DNA of 57,210 bases from positions 1 to 57,210 of the forward strand of contig CAZCDB010000001.1 of the NCBI GenBank assembly GCA_964497635.1. The letters are read 5' to 3'. The DNA comes from CAMDWQ01 sp964497635 (lineage in GTDB: Bacteria; Omnitrophota; Gorgyraeia; 2-02-FULL-51-18). Of this stretch, positions 18,365 to 27,050 are shown piece after piece. The notes beneath the pieces were generated by a model, which had not been told where the DNA came from, made no database searches, and saw nothing but the letters and a program-made list of their open reading frames with translations. Made by a program: the position numbers and the translations under genes. How positions within the stretch are numbered: the stretch's first letter is position 1; each line of letters opens with the position of its first letter.

Positions 18365-18856
18365 ATGAGAATAGCTTTAGGCGCGGATCATGGAGGCTTT
18401 ACGCTCAAAAACGAGATCCATAGTTTTCTGAAGGGCCAGGGACATGAAACCGTGGATTATGGCACTTTTTCTCCCGAGTCTTGTGACTATCCGGAGTTTG
18501 CCAACAAGGTGGCCAAATCCGTTTCTGATAAAAAGTCGGATGCGGGTATTTTGATCTGCAAGAGCGGCAACGGGATGGCAATCGTAGCCAATAAGTTCCC
18601 TGGGGTTCGTGCCGCCATCTGTTTTGATAAAAACGTGGCTCTTTTGTCCCGTCAGCATAATGACGCCAATATTTTGGTGCTTGGTTCCGAGCATCTTTTT
18701 GATGACCCTGAGCAGATCATTAAAGCGTGGCTTTCTTCAGGATTTGAAGGGGGCCGCCATAAAAGACGTGTGGACCAAATCATCAAGCTTGAAAATAAGC
18801 TTTGTCCTAAGCCTGCGCCTAAAAAAACCATCAAGAAGAAGGGAAAAAAGAAATGA
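18365..18856 (+). CDS. rpiB: Ribose 5-phosphate isomerase B
   Basis: It interconverts ribulose 5-phosphate and ribose 5-phosphate, the source of PRPP for the purine operon it ends. 163 residues. GADHGGFTLKNEI and the anion hole GNGMAIVANKFPGVRAA are clear. The catalytic Cys lies in LICKSGNG, where the usual text is CGTGIG, so the loop is altered but the Cys is kept. The last 15 or so residues are a Lys/Pro tail (KPAPKKTIKKKGKKK) not needed for catalysis. A GGAGG lies a few bases before the ATG, and the stop overlaps glyA. Confidence 0.92.
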   Translation: MRIALGADHGGFTLKNEIHSFLKGQGHETVDYGTFSPESCDYPEFANKVAKSVSDKKSDAGILICKSGNGMAIVANKFPGVRAAICFDKNVALLSRQHNDANILVLGSEHLFDDPEQIIKAWLSSGFEGGRHKRRVDQIIKLENKLCPKPAPKKTIKKKGKKK

Positions 18857-20118
18857 GCGGGATGAGTTCTTTGCGTCAAACAGACCCGGAAGTTTTTAAA
18901 GCGGTTGCCAACGAAACACGTCGTCAAAATGACAACATTGAGCTGATTGCCAGCGAAAATTTTACCAGCATTGCCGTCATGGAAGCAGTGGGTTCAGCTC
19001 TCACCAACAAGTACGCGGAAGGCTATCCTGAAAAACGCTGGTATGGGGGGTGTGAATACGTTGACGTTGTGGAAACGTTGGCGATTGAGCGGGCTAAAAA
19101 GCTTTTTGGCGCGGAGCATGTCAATGTTCAGCCACATTCAGGTTCCCAGGCCAACGCGGCGGTTTATTATGCTGCTTTGACTCCCGGCGACACGGTCCTA
19201 GCGATGAATCTTGCGCATGGGGGACACTTGACGCACGGCCATCCGATGAATTTCTCGGGGAAAAATTTTAAGATCGTGCCTTATGGCGTGAGCCAAAAGG
19301 ATGAACGCCTGGATTATGATGAGATCGAATCTTTGGCGGTTGAGCATAAACCCAAAATGATTTTGGCCGGCGCTTCGGCTTATCCGCGTATCATTGATTT
19401 TGCGCGCTTCCGCAAAATCTGCGACAAGGTGGGGGCTCTTTTTATGGTAGATATGGCACATATTGCGGGTCTGGTGGCCGCAGGTTTGCACCCGAGTCCA
19501 GTACCTTATGCCGAATTTGTCACGACGACGACGCACAAGACTTTGCGTGGCCCTCGCGCCGGGATGATTCTGTGCCGCGAAGCCTTTGCCAAAAAAATCG
19601 ACGCGGAAGTTTTCCCAGGTCTTCAAGGTGGCCCTTTGATGCACGTGATTGCTGGGAAAGCCGTGGCACTCAAAGAAGCCCTCGAGCCTTCTTTTAAAGA
19701 GTATCAGACTCAAATCGTCAAGAACGCCAAAGTTTTGGCCGATGAGCTGACTAAGAGGGGTTATCGTCTGGTTTCCGGTGGTACCGACAACCACCTGATG
19801 CTCGTCGACGTCAACCAAAAAGGCCTCACCGGCAAAGACTGCGCCCACGCCTTGGATCTAGCTGCAATCACAGTGAATAAGAACGGAATTCCTTTCGACA
19901 CTCAAAGCCCCTTCAAAGCCGGCGGCGTTCGTCTGGGAACTCCCGCAGTGACCACACGCGGCATGAAAGAACCTGAAATGAAACTCATCGCCCAGTATAT
20001 CGATGAGGTACTCTCTAATATCCAATCCGAACCCAAAATCCAAGCGGTTCGCACCGAAGTCAAAAAGTTGACGCAAAAGTTTCCACTTTATCCGGAGTTG
20101 CTAGAGCGGCTAAAGTAG
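18853..20118 (+). CDS. glyA: Serine hydroxymethyltransferase
   Basis: It converts serine and tetrahydrofolate to glycine and 5,10-methylene-THF with PLP. 421 residues, complete. Lys229 in TTTTHKTLRGPRAG is the PLP Schiff-base lysine, at the same number as in E. coli. ELIASENF and NKYAEGYPEKRWYGG are near the N-terminus. As last gene of the purine block it supplies both glycine for PurD and one-carbon units. The ATG overlaps the rpiB stop. Confidence 0.96.
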   Translation: MSGMSSLRQTDPEVFKAVANETRRQNDNIELIASENFTSIAVMEAVGSALTNKYAEGYPEKRWYGGCEYVDVVETLAIERAKKLFGAEHVNVQPHSGSQANAAVYYAALTPGDTVLAMNLAHGGHLTHGHPMNFSGKNFKIVPYGVSQKDERLDYDEIESLAVEHKPKMILAGASAYPRIIDFARFRKICDKVGALFMVDMAHIAGLVAAGLHPSPVPYAEFVTTTTHKTLRGPRAGMILCREAFAKKIDAEVFPGLQGGPLMHVIAGKAVALKEALEPSFKEYQTQIVKNAKVLADELTKRGYRLVSGGTDNHLMLVDVNQKGLTGKDCAHALDLAAITVNKNGIPFDTQSPFKAGGVRLGTPAVTTRGMKEPEMKLIAQYIDEVLSNIQSEPKIQAVRTEVKKLTQKFPLYPELLERLK

Positions 20119-20127
20119 GAGTGCTAA

Positions 20128-20598
20128 GTGTCAAGGACTGACCCCAGAAAGGTTTTTTTGACATTGCTTCTGGGGGCTGTTTTTATTACAGCGCACCCTC
20201 TTGGTTTGCCTAAGTCATTGAATTTGTTCTTGTGGAGCTGCTTGAATAAAGTGGGGCTGGATATTTCAATGACTCCACTGACTTTTGATATGATGATGAT
20301 GTATGACTCGGGTAAGAAGTTGAACATCTATAAATACAAAATAGATGTGATTTATAGATCTGAAAGTGGCGATAAGATCATTCCAGGGAGAGCCCTTTCT
20401 TTTTACGGTTTTAAAGTTCCTGCCATTTTATTTTCTGAGATGTGCCGAGCGGGCATTGATACAAGCTGCTTCATTTATGCTATGAGCTATTACCTGAAGA
20501 AGCAGTATGGCCCTGGTACTGAATTTATGATCCATGTGAATACCGATGAGGAGGGTGTGAAATCATACGGTTTAAATATTTTTTACCCATGTTTTTAA
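20128..20598 (+). CDS. Hypothetical protein with N-terminal membrane segment
   Basis: 156 residues, not recognised. A hydrophobic stretch (VFLTLLLGAVFITAHPLG, about residues 9-26) could be a signal or anchor, followed by a soluble part with mixed strands and a C-terminal Cys. The GTG at 20128 has AGGAG at 20117-20121. An in-frame TTG at 20158 with AAAGG upstream is an alternative that would begin right at the hydrophobic segment. Its 3' end overlaps the HTTM-DCC gene by ten bases, so the two are probably made together. AT-richer than the purine genes before it. Confidence 0.6.
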   Translation: MSRTDPRKVFLTLLLGAVFITAHPLGLPKSLNLFLWSCLNKVGLDISMTPLTFDMMMMYDSGKKLNIYKYKIDVIYRSESGDKIIPGRALSFYGFKVPAILFSEMCRAGIDTSCFIYAMSYYLKKQYGPGTEFMIHVNTDEEGVKSYGLNIFYPCF

Positions 20599-21821
20599 AA
20601 AAATATTTAATTAAAAATAAGTCGGAAATAAAAGAGGCTACACCCTACGAAATCATTCTTTTTAGGGTCTGCTTTGGTCTTTATCTTGCTTATTATAATT
20701 TAAGTCTTGTTCCAGATCTGTTAAGTTATTTCGGGCCATCGAGCATGTTTCGTCCAGAGCTGTGTCATTTCTTGCAACCCTCTCTTTTATTTGTTTTTTG
20801 GAGCCCTGTTGGAATTTGGTCTTTTTTTATTTTAATGATGGGTTTAATTTTTTTATTTATCACAGGATTTTGTACCCGATATTTTGTATGGATCCTTTGG
20901 GCCCTCCAAGTTTCATTTTACAACGCGAATCCCATAATTATTCATGAGCCGCAGCAATTAGCCAACCTTTTGCTCCTTTTCTTTTTTTTCCTTCCCCTAG
21001 GAAACCAATGTAAAGAAAATGAGATAGAGGGAGCTCAAGATCTAGTTCGTCTATTAGTATTTTTTCTTAGCATTTATTATTTGATGGCGGGTTTAAAAAA
21101 GTTGCCAGACCCACTTTGGCAGCAAGGGACCGGTATCTCTTATATCCTTTCATGGGAGGCTCTTGGAAAGGATAACATCCTTACTCGTTTTATCATTGGT
21201 TGTGTTCCTATCGGCCGATTGCTAAATTACGGTACACTGGTCTTTGAAATTAGCTTTATTTTTCTTATTTTCACTCGATTCAAGCCTTTATTGGTGCTAA
21301 CGGCTTTTTTGTTCCAATTCATGATTTTTCTTACATTGGATGTCGGTAGCTTTCCATGGATTATGATAGCGTGGCAAGTTTTATTGTTAGATATTGAAAC
21401 AAGAAAAAAATATGGTATTTTTTTTCAAAAACTGAGGCAGCGCTTTAAAGGATTGTGCCCAATTTCAAGGATTGACACCCTTGTGCTCATTGATGGGGAT
21501 TGTGATCTGTGCAGTAATATTCCGGCATTTACGTCGAGATGCGATCCAGACAATCGTATTAAATTTATTGCTTTACAATCTCCCGCAGGGCAACAACTCC
21601 TCTTCCAACATCGCTTACCAACCGCGGATTTTAATTCTTTTGTTTTGATTGAAAATGGGGAAGTGTTCACAAAATCTACCGCGGCATTAAAGTATTTTAA
21701 GAGATTAAATTTTCCCTGGTCACTTTTATATATTTTTATTATTCTTCCAAATCCAATTCGTGATTTTTTTTATGATTTCGTGGCAAAGAACAGGTATCGA
21801 TGGTTTAGAATTAGAAACTAA
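20589..21821 (+). CDS. HTTM-like membrane protein fused to a DCC thiol-oxidoreductase domain
   Basis: 410 residues. The first about 275 contain several hydrophobic segments resembling the HTTM domain shared with vitamin K-dependent carboxylases. From about residue 296 there is a DUF393/DCC domain with LIDGDCDLCSNIPAF holding the Cys-x-x-Cys-like redox pair (DCDLC) and ALQSPAGQ. DCC proteins are thioredoxin-like, so a membrane-bound thiol-disulfide role is likely, but substrates are unknown. The 3' end overlaps the convergent porin gene by 11 bases. The base composition is clearly AT-richer than the neighbours, which may indicate transfer. Confidence 0.8.
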   Translation: MFLKKYLIKNKSEIKEATPYEIILFRVCFGLYLAYYNLSLVPDLLSYFGPSSMFRPELCHFLQPSLLFVFWSPVGIWSFFILMMGLIFLFITGFCTRYFVWILWALQVSFYNANPIIIHEPQQLANLLLLFFFFLPLGNQCKENEIEGAQDLVRLLVFFLSIYYLMAGLKKLPDPLWQQGTGISYILSWEALGKDNILTRFIIGCVPIGRLLNYGTLVFEISFIFLIFTRFKPLLVLTAFLFQFMIFLTLDVGSFPWIMIAWQVLLLDIETRKKYGIFFQKLRQRFKGLCPISRIDTLVLIDGDCDLCSNIPAFTSRCDPDNRIKFIALQSPAGQQLLFQHRLPTADFNSFVLIENGEVFTKSTAALKYFKRLNFPWSLLYIFIILPNPIRDFFYDFVAKNRYRWFRIRN

Positions 21822-23214
21822 GAACCGCTTGGCTGCCGAAAAATTGGCGGTCTTCGGCATGGTCGTTGAGAGGGGATTGGCGGATCAGGACGTAATCGTC
21901 AAAACCGTATTCTAGCTTCAGAAGTGTGTTGGGGTTGGGTCGATAGCCAAGGCCGATGGAAAAACGGGTTAGCTGGCTGACATCATCCCCAAAAGAGGCT
22001 ACGCCATCAGAGTAAGGGCCTCCCTCAAAATGATAACCTTCGCTTTCGCTGAAGGTGCCGATACCGCTGTAGCGAGCTACAAGATAGAGCTGGTCATTGA
22101 TGCGATAAAGGGGCTCGATAGCAAAGTAAGTCAGATCGCGATTGAAGGTCCCATCCTGATCCTCAATAAAAACCTGGCCTCCAAAGACGCCCAGCTGAGC
22201 CTTGTCTTGATGAAAAAATGTAGCGGCTAGTTCATAGGCCAGCGGATCGATGATACCTGAGGTGCTGGTTCCAAGTGTTGAAAAACGCCCACCAGTGCCT
22301 ACAGGCTCCAATATGTTTCCGCCAAAAACTTGGCTGGAAGCGGTTGTATCTCCCGTACGACTTGCACTGGCAGCCAAATATAAAAATTCTGTAGGCTTGC
22401 CTTGGATACGACCCACAATCATCTTGTCAGAGTCATCGTCAAGACCGCGTGTGTTGGAACCATCCATCACCGCTAGCTGCCAACCCACTCCTCGCCACTG
22501 ACCATAAAGCTCAATCCCTTCATCAACCCCTGAGGGCCAAGGCACGTCATTAGTGATCAGGGGATTATCGACTGCGTCTTCCCACAGCTTTCCTTCGCCA
22601 TAAGGGATATCCAGGCGGCCTATTTTGATCCCCATTCCGCCGTCATTTTCATCTGCAAAAATATTTTTGAAACGCGCATAAATCTCACGAGTTCCAAGAT
22701 CTTGCCTTGTCTCGGAGCCAAGCCGCACCACTTCAACTTCGGTAAAAAAGTTTACGTTTTCCCAGACTCTCGCGTCAATAAATAGGGTGGCCTGATAACT
22801 GAGGAAGCCTCCATTTTCACGTTCGGCGTCTTGACCTGTGATTGCATACCCGGCAGCTCCAAAACCACTTAAATCAATACGACGGAACCATTCCTGACTC
22901 GAGGATAAGGAGGATAAATTTCCATAAGAGTTGGTCAGCACGCTCGGTGGCGCTTCGCGTTCTGATAAATCAACGCTTTTAGGGGGTGCTTGCGTATAGG
23001 CGGGTGTTTTGGAGGTCTCGTATTTTTGAGTCGTGCCCTCAAACTTTTGCACCCGCTCATAGAGTTCACGGATCAACTGATCCTGACGATCAATCCGGGC
23101 TTTCTGCTCCTCAACAATTTTTTTAAGATCAGAAACATCATCAGCCAATACTGGGCCAGAAAAAAGAAGAAATGAGGAGAGGAGGGCGAGCGTTGTTTTT
23201 TTCAAGAAGGTCAA
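21811..23214 (-). CDS. Outer-membrane porin with N-terminal coiled coil
   Basis: 467 residues. A signal peptide (hydrophobic LALLSSFLLFSGPVLA, cleavage after about residue 24) is followed by a coiled coil (about 27-60, Glu/Lys/Gln heptads) and then a long beta-rich region with alternating aromatic residues. It closes on Ser-Phe, the C-terminal Phe expected for outer-membrane barrels. It resembles phosphate-selective OprO/OprP-type or general porins with a trimerising coiled coil; the substrate cannot be told. It is the last gene of the cupredoxin-cyclase-porin operon and overlaps the cyclase by four bases. Confidence 0.8.
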   Translation of the reverse strand: MTFLKKTTLALLSSFLLFSGPVLADDVSDLKKIVEEQKARIDRQDQLIRELYERVQKFEGTTQKYETSKTPAYTQAPPKSVDLSEREAPPSVLTNSYGNLSSLSSSQEWFRRIDLSGFGAAGYAITGQDAERENGGFLSYQATLFIDARVWENVNFFTEVEVVRLGSETRQDLGTREIYARFKNIFADENDGGMGIKIGRLDIPYGEGKLWEDAVDNPLITNDVPWPSGVDEGIELYGQWRGVGWQLAVMDGSNTRGLDDDSDKMIVGRIQGKPTEFLYLAASASRTGDTTASSQVFGGNILEPVGTGGRFSTLGTSTSGIIDPLAYELAATFFHQDKAQLGVFGGQVFIEDQDGTFNRDLTYFAIEPLYRINDQLYLVARYSGIGTFSESEGYHFEGGPYSDGVASFGDDVSQLTRFSIGLGYRPNPNTLLKLEYGFDDYVLIRQSPLNDHAEDRQFFGSQAVLSF

Positions 23215-25373
23215 AATGCCGCGACGATTCGGTCGCGGCCGCCTTGTTTGGCGGTGTAGAGCGAGCTGTCGGCAGTTTGCAAAACTTCTTTGCCGGTGGC
23301 TCCGTTGATTGGATAGAGACCTACGCCTACAGAAAAAGAAACGGGGCGAAGAATTTTATCACCATATTTTATCTGTAAAGCTTTTACACCCACCCTTAGC
23401 TCTTCAGCTTTTTGACGAGTGTTTTCGTTGGTGGCTTGTGGCAGAATCACAACAAATTCTTCTCCCCCATAACGGCAGATGATATCCCCATGGCGGCATT
23501 TCATCTGGAGGTACCTTGCAACTTCAACCAGTACAACGTCACCGGCTTCATGTCCTTCTGAGTCATTAAATTTTTTAAAGAGGTCAATGTCAATCATGAT
23601 AACGCCTACCATGATGTTCTGGCGTTTGGCACGAGAGATCTCAATTTCCATGGATTCTTCCATGTAGCGGCGGTTAAAAAGGCCGGTGAGTGGATCTCGA
23701 ACTGATTCGATTTCAAGGCGTCCCCTTAGTTTTACGTTAGAAAGCGCCAGACTTGTGTGTTTGGCAATCGTACCGATGAGGTGCTGATTTTCAATATGAA
23801 TATCTTCTTTTTTTGGAGGAAAGAGACTTAAAATCCCCATATTGCCACTGAGAGCCGTCAATGAAACGCAAATGTACCCTGGGGGGAGAACTTCTCCACG
23901 AAGATGCTGACAATTAATCACAGCCTTGGAAGCATCATCTACCACGTGAATGCCCGCGCGCCTAAGAGCCACACAGTCATCCGGAGAAAAAACATCTTTT
24001 TCAGAAGGAGGGTTTCCCCAAGTGGCAGCAACTTCCACTGTGTTTCCTGTGGGTCCTATTGCTGCGATAAAACCAGACCATTCTGGGAAAAGGCGTTGCG
24101 TGATGCTGATCACGGCCCGGTGAATCTCCTCTTTAGAGGTACATGTTTGAAGGACGTCATCCAGCTCGCTCAAGAGAGAGGCTTCGAGATTTCTTCGCTC
24201 CAGTTGAGCTACCCAATCCTGAAGCTTATGGTTGGTATTATCCAATTCTTCGGTGCGTTGGCGGACTTCACTCTCAAGTCCTTTGGAGTAGCCGGCTAAA
24301 ACTGTGTTGGCATTTCGCAGGTCTTTAATCATACGATTAAAAGACTCCGTGAGTTCTCCAATCTCATCATTGGAACGCACCTCAAGGTTTTGATCAAGGT
24401 TTCCACGCGCTACTTCATTGGCGCAGATGGCCAGCTGTCGAATGGGGCTTGAGATGCTGCGCGCAGTCAGAAAGCTAACCACAAACGATATGAGGGCTGC
24501 AATAAAACCAATCAAAATCAAAGTCAGCTGAAGACTTCGATAATAAATTGCTAGTGAACGATTGAGTGAAATCATTAATATATACATGATCCCGTTATCG
24601 TTAAAGTCTCCTTTAAAAGGGGAAACAATAGCCAATTGTTTTTCGCCCGCCAGACTGAATTCTTGTGGTGCAGCCATCGAAGAAAGAGAGTCTTGTTGAT
24701 TCAGAAGTTCTTGGAAGCCTTCAGCTTCAGAACGAGAACCGGAGCTGGCTAGAAGAGTTTTGTTGAAGGAAAAGGCAATATGACTTTCAGCCATATTATG
24801 AAATTTCTTGGCAAAGGCATCATCCATGCGATACCCAGCCCAAAGGACGCCATAAACCGCGCCATCAGAGGTGATGGGCATTGAAATCACCTGGTAAAGC
24901 TTACCTCCAACGATTTCCAGGGCGGCATATTCTTTGCCTTCAAGGGCCAACCGGACTCCTTTTTCACCGGATAAGTCATCTCCGTAGTAGCCTGGGTCAT
25001 GGGCGCGAGTCGTGACAATACCCTTTGAATCAATAACAGCAAATACATCGTAGTTGACCACTTCCTGCATTTCTTTCAAGGTAAAGAGGACGGTTTCTCG
25101 GTCAATCCCGGGGGTCACGATGACGCTTTTTAAGCGGGGGGACTCAGCAATCAGACGCAGATTTAGCTTGATCGTTTGGAAGCGCTCACTCATAAAGTTA
25201 TCGAAGGTCAGTCGTGTTTCTGATAACTCACTACGGATTTTATCGGACATCGTATTTCGAGCGCTAAAGTAAAGAGCTAGAAGTGTTAGGACAAGTACCG
25301 CACAAAGCGCTGAGCAGATGCTGACAAAAATCTTAGTATTGAGATTGGCTTTAGAAGAGGTTTTTTCTTTCAT
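23211..25373 (-). CDS. Membrane diguanylate cyclase with sensor, HAMP and GAF domains
   Basis: 720 residues. TM1 is at about 14-35, a periplasmic Cache-like sensor about 36-270, TM2 about 280-305, HAMP about 305-360, a helical linker, a GAF-like domain about 395-545, and GGDEF about 555-720. The active-site loop is GGEEF at about 636-640, an accepted active form, and RHGD five residues before it is an intact I-site for product inhibition. It should make cyclic di-GMP in response to a periplasmic signal. It is sandwiched between a cupredoxin and a porin with four-base overlaps on both sides, so the signal may concern the same substrate or metal. Confidence 0.9.
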   Translation of the reverse strand: MKEKTSSKANLNTKIFVSICSALCAVLVLTLLALYFSARNTMSDKIRSELSETRLTFDNFMSERFQTIKLNLRLIAESPRLKSVIVTPGIDRETVLFTLKEMQEVVNYDVFAVIDSKGIVTTRAHDPGYYGDDLSGEKGVRLALEGKEYAALEIVGGKLYQVISMPITSDGAVYGVLWAGYRMDDAFAKKFHNMAESHIAFSFNKTLLASSGSRSEAEGFQELLNQQDSLSSMAAPQEFSLAGEKQLAIVSPFKGDFNDNGIMYILMISLNRSLAIYYRSLQLTLILIGFIAALISFVVSFLTARSISSPIRQLAICANEVARGNLDQNLEVRSNDEIGELTESFNRMIKDLRNANTVLAGYSKGLESEVRQRTEELDNTNHKLQDWVAQLERRNLEASLLSELDDVLQTCTSKEEIHRAVISITQRLFPEWSGFIAAIGPTGNTVEVAATWGNPPSEKDVFSPDDCVALRRAGIHVVDDASKAVINCQHLRGEVLPPGYICVSLTALSGNMGILSLFPPKKEDIHIENQHLIGTIAKHTSLALSNVKLRGRLEIESVRDPLTGLFNRRYMEESMEIEISRAKRQNIMVGVIMIDIDLFKKFNDSEGHEAGDVVLVEVARYLQMKCRHGDIICRYGGEEFVVILPQATNENTRQKAEELRVGVKALQIKYGDKILRPVSFSVGVGLYPINGATGKEVLQTADSSLYTAKQGGRDRIVAAF

Positions 25374-26053
25374 GGATAGGATCTCGAATAATCTTTGCCG
25401 AGTTTATTTTTATGGGTTTGGGTTGTCTTATCTTCTCCGAGCACAAACTTGGCGGTATTCACTCCTTCTCCGATGACGATGTCACGTGATACTTCAGGAC
25501 CAAATCGTTGCCATACACGCACACGGTAGGTTCCAGGTGAAATCCCTTCAATGCGAAACGACCCATCTTCGGCCGTTACGGCAAAATAAGGGTTTGAAAG
25601 CACAAGGACGTATCCGGCCATATTGGGGTGAATGTTGCAGTAAATTTTTGACAATCCAGTTTTATCATAGAGAACTTGTTTGGAGAGCCTCTGCTTGTAT
25701 AGTCCAAGGTCAAAGGGCTTGATTTCAGAGAGCGAGAAAACATTATGGAAAATGTCATCATCATTTAAAAAATCAACTGTTGTTCCAACAACTACTGGCA
25801 GGACCTCCGGGACAAATTTTTTCCCCTTCTGAAGAATCACCGGATTTTGAGGGGGAAGCGAGAAGACTTGATTGCCGATGGCATCAATAAAAACAACGGC
25901 GTTTGAGCCATCTTCTTTAATGGAGCCGTCTTTTCGAAGAATTTGTGTGGTCCCTTCTAGAACAGCAGCGGAGCAGTCTGAAGTGATGGCCAGAAGACAA
26001 AAAAAGGCGGCAACAGAGGAAACAATTTTGATAAAAGATAGAGTTGGTTTCAT
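25370..26053 (-). CDS. Secreted cupredoxin-like protein with carboxypeptidase-regulatory-like domain
   Basis: 227 residues with a signal peptide (cleavage near residue 29). The region about 75-155 is plastocyanin-like: DDIFHNVFS supplies the first His, and YCNIHPNMAG supplies Cys, His and Met in the C-x2-H-x2-M order of a type 1 copper site. The last 70 residues (SFRIEGISPGTYRVRVW) look like a CarboxypepD_reg beta-sandwich. Proteins of this kind are often labelled methylamine utilisation protein without evidence. It is the first gene of the operon, with its ATG behind a good promoter. A periplasmic copper-binding or electron-transfer role is inferred. Confidence 0.8.
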   Translation of the reverse strand: MKPTLSFIKIVSSVAAFFCLLAITSDCSAAVLEGTTQILRKDGSIKEDGSNAVVFIDAIGNQVFSLPPQNPVILQKGKKFVPEVLPVVVGTTVDFLNDDDIFHNVFSLSEIKPFDLGLYKQRLSKQVLYDKTGLSKIYCNIHPNMAGYVLVLSNPYFAVTAEDGSFRIEGISPGTYRVRVWQRFGPEVSRDIVIGEGVNTAKFVLGEDKTTQTHKNKLGKDYSRSYP

Positions 26054-26088
26054 GTTATTTTTTTATATTATTGGTAATTCCTTGATTA

Positions 26089-26117
26089 AGAATATACTTT
26101 TTTGATAAAAAAGTCAA
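26089..26117 (-). promoter_or_regulatory. Promoter of the cupredoxin operon with internal palindrome
   Basis: On the minus strand TTGACT (26112-26117) and TATTCT (26089-26094) are 17 bases apart. The spacer contains ACTTTTTT-GAT-AAAAAAGT (26096-26114), a perfect 8-bp inverted repeat that could bind a regulator between the two boxes, though runs of A and T make chance more likely. Confidence 0.6.
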
Positions 26118-26129
26118 TGAAGGTATAAA

Positions 26130-27035
26130 TTAAATTCGAGAAGATTTAGCGAGTGCCGTTTCTTGTTTTGCGGCTAAAATCATCGAGTTTGAAGTTTGTC
26201 GGAGGTCCTGGGCCCAGCCAATTTTCCCCAGAGTCCAGATAATCCACTTGGTGGGATCCCAGTCGTACCAATGAATCCCGTTACGGTAGTCGTTGGGGAA
26301 GCGATGATGATAGTTGTGATAGCCTTCTCCGTTGGTTAGGACGGCACCAAACCAATTATCTTTGGCACTAGAGTGGGGGTCGTAGTTAGCCGTACCAAAA
26401 GTGTGTGCAAAGGAGTTGATGAAAAAAGTAGAGTTGAGAACAAGCACGAGGCGAAGCGCAACCGCTAGAAGTAATCCCCCCATCCAATGACCCATGAACC
26501 CTCCGATGAGGATTGGAGTGATTAGCCCTGCCGTGACCGCCCAGAGAGGGTAGTAGCGATGTTGATGCATGATAAGACGACTTTTTCCTAGATCTTTGAC
26601 ATTGTCCTCATTGGCTGGTTGTTTCCAAAAAAGAATCCATCCCATATGGGCGTAAAAAAACCCATAACGAATATTGTGGGGGTCTAATTCTGTGTCGACG
26701 TATTGGTGATGGGTGCGATGTTGGGAGGACCACTTGAAGGCGGACTGCTGGAAAGCACCCGCCCCAAAAAAAAGAACTAAAAAACGTACCAAGGCATTGG
26801 CTTTAAACGTGCTGTGTGCAAAAAGGCGGTGATAGCCGGCGGTAATCGAGAAAGAAGTCGCAAACACATAAAAGAAAAAAAGAGCCCATTCGGCTTTAGA
26901 AACACCCACATGGAAAATATAGATTGGGACGCAGGTAAGCGTCACCAGGGTTGTCAAAAAAATCAGAAAAAAACTCGGCCAGCGTAGCTTTTGCTTTAAG
27001 TGACCCGTTGCGATGGCCTGATCAATGGGTCTCAT
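26130..27035 (-). CDS. Acyl-CoA/acyl-lipid desaturase
   Basis: A membrane di-iron desaturase of about 301 residues that should introduce a delta-9-type double bond. All three histidine boxes are present: HRLFAH near 68, HRTHH near 106 and HNYHH near 241. At least four hydrophobic segments (about 24-60 and 150-200) surround them. An ATG at 27035 is preceded in frame by a TTG at 27038; neither has a clear ribosome-binding site. It is separate from the second desaturase at 30604, which lies inside a lipid operon. Confidence 0.9.
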   Translation of the reverse strand: MRPIDQAIATGHLKQKLRWPSFFLIFLTTLVTLTCVPIYIFHVGVSKAEWALFFFYVFATSFSITAGYHRLFAHSTFKANALVRFLVLFFGAGAFQQSAFKWSSQHRTHHQYVDTELDPHNIRYGFFYAHMGWILFWKQPANEDNVKDLGKSRLIMHQHRYYPLWAVTAGLITPILIGGFMGHWMGGLLLAVALRLVLVLNSTFFINSFAHTFGTANYDPHSSAKDNWFGAVLTNGEGYHNYHHRFPNDYRNGIHWYDWDPTKWIIWTLGKIGWAQDLRQTSNSMILAAKQETALAKSSRI

Positions 27036-27050
27036 CAAATTTTTTAAGAA

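Noticed and set aside
20128..20180. GTGTCAAGGACTGACCCC resembling ends of REP-like repeats, with CCCCAGAA/TTCTGGGG nearby
   Set aside because: I recall similar text at repeat-element ends in other bacteria, but only one copy is seen here, so I cannot support a repeat; it may only affect which start codon the 20128 gene uses.
25370..26053. Methylamine utilisation protein
   Set aside because: The label is common for such cupredoxins, but no methylamine dehydrogenase genes are present; only a cupredoxin-like fold is supported.
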